DNA of 16,464 bases from CAYGWP01 sp964353455 (GTDB taxonomy: Bacteria; Planctomycetota; Phycisphaerae; FEN-1346): the NCBI GenBank assembly GCA_964353455.1, contig CAYGWP010000330.1, positions 1 to 16,464 of the forward strand, given 5' to 3'. The position numbers were made by a program, and so were the translations under genes. Positions 13,870 to 16,464 of the stretch are shown one piece after another. Position 1 is the first letter of the stretch. Each line of letters begins with the position of its first letter. The notes below the pieces were generated by a model. That model ran no database searches. It was not told where the DNA came from and saw only the letters and a list, made by a program, of their open reading frames with translations.

Positions 13870-15804
13870 ATGAGTTTCGCCGATGCCGTCAACTACAAGG
13901 CCATCGAACTGGCGCGCCACGTCGTCCGCATGACCTCCGACGCCGAGTCGGGCCACCCGAGTTCGGGCACCAGCCTGGCACACATCGCCACGGTCCTGAT
14001 GTACCACCAGATGCGATATGATGCCGCCAACCCGTGGAACCCGCTCTCGGACCGCCTCGTGCTCTCAGAGGGCCACGCCGTCCCGATCATCTACGCGGCG
14101 TACGCCGACCTCGGCGGCGTGTACGGCGCCGACCCCTCGAAGGGCCGCAAACTCACCATCGACGACCTCTGGACCCTCCGCCGCATCGACAGCATCCTCG
14201 ACGGGCACCCGAACCCCGCCCTCGGATTCCCGTTCTTCGATGCGGCGACCGGCTCGCTCGGGCAGGGCGTCAGCGTTGCGGCCGGCCTGGCGCTGGCCGC
14301 CCGCATGGACGGCATCGACAAGACTATATACGTCATCTGCGGCGACGGCGAGAGCCGCGAGGGCCAGATTTGGGAAGCCATCGACTTCCTCGCCGACCAG
14401 AAACTCACCGCCGTCCGCATAGTCTTCAACTCCAACGGCATGGGCCAGAGCGACTACGTCAGTCCCCAGCAGAGCGCCGAGGCCCTGGCCAGGAAGGTCA
14501 AGGCCTGCGGCCTTCATCCGATCACCATCGACGGGCACGACCCCGATGCCATCGCCACGGCCCTCTCGGCCCGGCCGCCAAAGGGCAAGCCCGTCGTCGT
14601 CATCGCAAAGACCAGGAAGGGGTGGGGCGTAGGAGAACTTCAGCAGGTCGGCTATCACGGCAAGCCACTCTCGGCGAAGGACGTGGAGAAGGCCCTCGCG
14701 GAACTGAAGGTTCCCGACCAGAAGCCCGACATGACTCTCTGCCCGCCGATGCCGAGGGGCGAAATCCCACATGCAGACCGCGGACTCATCGCCATGCCTG
14801 ACCCCGATTTCGCCAAGTTGGCCGAGGGCACCAAGTTCGTCGCCGCCGTCCAGAAAGGGAAACTCGCCACCCGCCAGGCGTACGGCTTGACGCTCCGGGC
14901 GCTTGGGCGGGCGTCCAGGCGCATCGTCGCGCTCGACGGCGACGTCTCCAACTCCACCTTCTCCGAAATCTTCGGCAAGGAGTCGCCCGACCGCTTCTTC
15001 GAGTGCCGCATCGCGGAGCAGAACATGGTGTCGGTTGCGGCGGGCCTCGCGGCGGCCGGAAAGATACCGTTCGCCAACACCTTCGCCAAGTTCTTCGTCA
15101 GGGCCTACGACCAGGTGGAGATGGCCGCAAACTCGTGCGCGAACGTCAAACTCGTCGGCAGCCATTCCGGCGTCAGCCTCGGCGCGGACGGCCCCAGCCA
15201 GATGGGCGTCGTCGATGCCGCCTTCTTCGGCTCGCTCGCCTCCGTCCGCACGCCCAAGGGCCACCCGGGGGCGGTGTGCCTCAACCCCTGCGACGCCGTC
15301 AGCACCTATAAACTTGTCTGCCTTATGGCTAACTATCAGGGAATGGCATACATGCGGACGCTGCGGCCGGAAACGCCCCTCGTCTATAAGGCCGATGAGA
15401 CGTTCCACCTGGTCGGGCAGAAGGTGCTGTCGCACGGCAAGGACCTCACGATCGTCTCGTGGGGCTACATGGTCCACGAGTCGCTTAAGGCCGTCGGCGC
15501 CCTCAAGGCCGAGGGCATCGAGTGCGGCCTCGTCGATGCCTACAGCCTGCCCCTGGCCAGCGACTTCCTTGAGGCGATCGGCGCGAGGCGCGGCGCCACG
15601 CTCCTCGTGGTCGAAGACAACTACGCGGGCGGCATCGGCAGCGCCGTGGCGGCGGCGGCCGCCGCCGACGGCGTCCGCGCCATCTCCATGACGCCCGAAC
15701 GGATGCCGAAGTCCGGCAGGTCCGCCGACGACGTCCTCAAGTTCGTCGGCATCGACGCCGGAGCAATCGTACGCCGCGCTAAGGCGGTACTCGGCAAGGC
15801 CTGA
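13870..15804 (+). CDS. tkt: Transketolase
   Basis: Transketolase moves two-carbon units between sugar phosphates in the pentose phosphate pathway, using thiamine diphosphate in the cytoplasm. The 644-residue protein is full length for the single-chain form. The N-terminal domain has SGHPSSG (27-33) and the ThDP/metal motif from GDGE (158-161) to the asparagines near FNSNGMGQ (N187, N189). The central pyrimidine-binding domain has RIAEQNM with catalytic E383, then FANTFAKFFVRAYDQ and GSHSGVSLGADGPSQ. A C-terminal domain follows (about 520-644). ATG 13870 has AAGGAG at 13857-13862 with 7-base spacing; a TTG at 13867 is less likely. DXP synthase is excluded by the length and motif pattern. guaB follows 91 bases on, with a REP-like element between, and both supply nucleotide synthesis (ribose phosphate and GMP). 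Confidence 0.95.
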   Translation: MSFADAVNYKAIELARHVVRMTSDAESGHPSSGTSLAHIATVLMYHQMRYDAANPWNPLSDRLVLSEGHAVPIIYAAYADLGGVYGADPSKGRKLTIDDLWTLRRIDSILDGHPNPALGFPFFDAATGSLGQGVSVAAGLALAARMDGIDKTIYVICGDGESREGQIWEAIDFLADQKLTAVRIVFNSNGMGQSDYVSPQQSAEALARKVKACGLHPITIDGHDPDAIATALSARPPKGKPVVVIAKTRKGWGVGELQQVGYHGKPLSAKDVEKALAELKVPDQKPDMTLCPPMPRGEIPHADRGLIAMPDPDFAKLAEGTKFVAAVQKGKLATRQAYGLTLRALGRASRRIVALDGDVSNSTFSEIFGKESPDRFFECRIAEQNMVSVAAGLAAAGKIPFANTFAKFFVRAYDQVEMAANSCANVKLVGSHSGVSLGADGPSQMGVVDAAFFGSLASVRTPKGHPGAVCLNPCDAVSTYKLVCLMANYQGMAYMRTLRPETPLVYKADETFHLVGQKVLSHGKDLTIVSWGYMVHESLKAVGALKAEGIECGLVDAYSLPLASDFLEAIGARRGATLLVVEDNYAGGIGSAVAAAAAADGVRAISMTPERMPKSGRSADDVLKFVGIDAGAIVRRAKAVLGKA

Positions 15805-15879
15805 GCGGCCGCAGTTAGCCGCCGCGCTTGCGCGGCGCTGGCGATATCGGCCGGTCGCCAAAAAAAAAGAGCGGCCGCA
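15803..15879 (+). repeat. REP-like palindrome (AGTTAGCC type) bounded by 11-bp direct repeats
   Basis: GAGCGGCCGCA occurs at 15803-15813 and 15869-15879. The first copy includes the last two bases of the transketolase stop. Between them, 15813-15843 is AGTTAGCC plus a hairpin, an exact 31-base inverted match to 1458-1488. A run of nine A (15860-15868) lies next to the second direct repeat. The order hairpin then A-tract does not make a terminator on either strand. Confidence 0.7.
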
Positions 15880-15895
15880 CGGAGGCCCGATCGCC

Positions 15896-16464
15896 ATGCC
15901 CATGAAGGATCGCATCATCGCCGAAGGCATCACCTTCGACGACGTCCTCCTCATCCCCGCATACAGCGAAGCCGTCCCGCGCGACGTTGACACCGGTACG
16001 CGACTGACGCGCGGCATACGCATCAACATCCCCATCGTCTCGGCCGCAATGGACACCGTGACCGAGTCGTCGCTGGCCATCGCGCTGGCCCAGGAGGGCG
16101 GCATCGGCATCATCCACAAGAACCTCACCATCGACGAGCAGTGCCGTGAGGTCGAAAAGGTAAAACGCAGCGCTAACGGCATCATCACCGACCCCGTCAC
16201 CCTCGGCCCCAACGAGCGCGTGGCCACCGCCCGCAAGGTGATGGACGAAAACAACATCTCGGGCATCCCGATCATCGAGGGCGGCCGCCTCGTGGGCATC
16301 CTGACGCGGAGGGACCTGAAGTTCCTCGACAACCCCGGCGTGGCCATCGAAGAAGTCATGACCCGCCACAACCTCATCACGGCGTCTCCGGGGATGAAAC
16401 TGGAGGCGGCCGAGCACATTCTCCTGAAGAACAAGGTCGAGAAACTGCCGCTCGTGGACGACGA
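15896..16464 (+). CDS. guaB: IMP dehydrogenase, 5' part (cut by window end)
   Basis: IMP dehydrogenase oxidises IMP to XMP with NAD, the committed step of GMP synthesis. The 189 visible codons show the family N-terminus TFDDVLLIPAYSEAVPRDVD (13-32), then NIPIVSAAMDTVTE (44-57), and GGIGIIHKNLTIDEQ (68-82). The first CBS domain begins at about 99 (SGIPIIEGGRLVGILTRRD, 122-140), and a second starts near 155 (VMTRHNLITA). The catalytic cysteine loop lies beyond the window. ATG 15896 is preferred: GGAGG at 15881-15885 is 10 bases away, while ATG 15902 would be 16 away. No promoter is evident in the gap after transketolase, so read-through from that gene is possible. No stop occurs before the window end, so the gene appears intact here. 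Confidence 0.95.
   Translation, partial: MPMKDRIIAEGITFDDVLLIPAYSEAVPRDVDTGTRLTRGIRINIPIVSAAMDTVTESSLAIALAQEGGIGIIHKNLTIDEQCREVEKVKRSANGIITDPVTLGPNERVATARKVMDENNISGIPIIEGGRLVGILTRRDLKFLDNPGVAIEEVMTRHNLITASPGMKLEAAEHILLKNKVEKLPLVDD

Noticed and set aside
15813..15868. Rho-independent terminator after transketolase
   Set aside because: The hairpin is followed by A9 on the plus strand, not T; on the minus strand the T-tract precedes the hairpin. Neither strand has the required order.
14065..16434. Minus-strand open frame of 789 codons opposite transketolase and guaB
   Set aside because: It spans two well-identified genes and their intergenic region and shows no family motif; codon bias at high GC explains it.

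Overview
This window is about 16.5 kb of GC-rich bacterial DNA with long, tightly packed genes. Gene content points to a Gram-negative bacterium with an outer membrane: it has BamA, Skp/OmpH, a lipoprotein signal and secreted PKD/PA14 proteins. GC-rich codon use, large multidomain secreted proteins, and many REP-like hairpins between genes fit a planctomycete or a related PVC-group genome. That assignment is inference; no rRNA or other decisive marker lies in the window.

Region 1 (1-5475) carries four same-strand genes: a radical SAM/SPASM-like protein, then etfB, etfA and a long acyl-CoA dehydrogenase. The last three form one metabolic unit in which the dehydrogenase oxidises an acyl-CoA and passes electrons to the ETF heterodimer. 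etfA and the dehydrogenase overlap by 4 bases. etfB and etfA are separated by a hairpin-rich insertion that duplicated the 3' end of etfB. Region 2 (5476-6290) holds a small four-helix membrane protein of unknown role and a 36-bp perfect inverted repeat, then a good sigma70-type promoter. Region 3 (6291-11599) is an envelope cluster: bamA, an ompH/skp chaperone gene, and a large secreted protein with a PA14-like domain, a PKD domain and TPR-like repeats.

Region 4 (11600-13626) is on the minus strand and looks accessory. It holds a low-GC class C beta-lactamase-family lipoprotein with a PKD-like domain and its own promoter, and a frameshifted C-terminal remnant of a sialate O-acetylesterase. 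Region 5 (13627-16464) returns to plus-strand core metabolism: transketolase with a promoter and a structured leader, then the 5' part of guaB (IMP dehydrogenase), cut by the window end.

The most notable signal is not a gene but a set of intergenic palindromes. Four begin AGTTAGCC or TTAGCC and sit shortly after stop codons (1458-1488 inverted, 5484-5513, 9419-9449, 15813-15843). Two of these share 31 identical bases in opposite orientation. Two junctions (etfB/etfA and transketolase/guaB) carry direct repeats that include part of the upstream gene's stop region, which suggests insertion of small mobile elements. I see no CRISPR array, tRNA, rRNA, transposase gene or evident biosynthetic or defence system.
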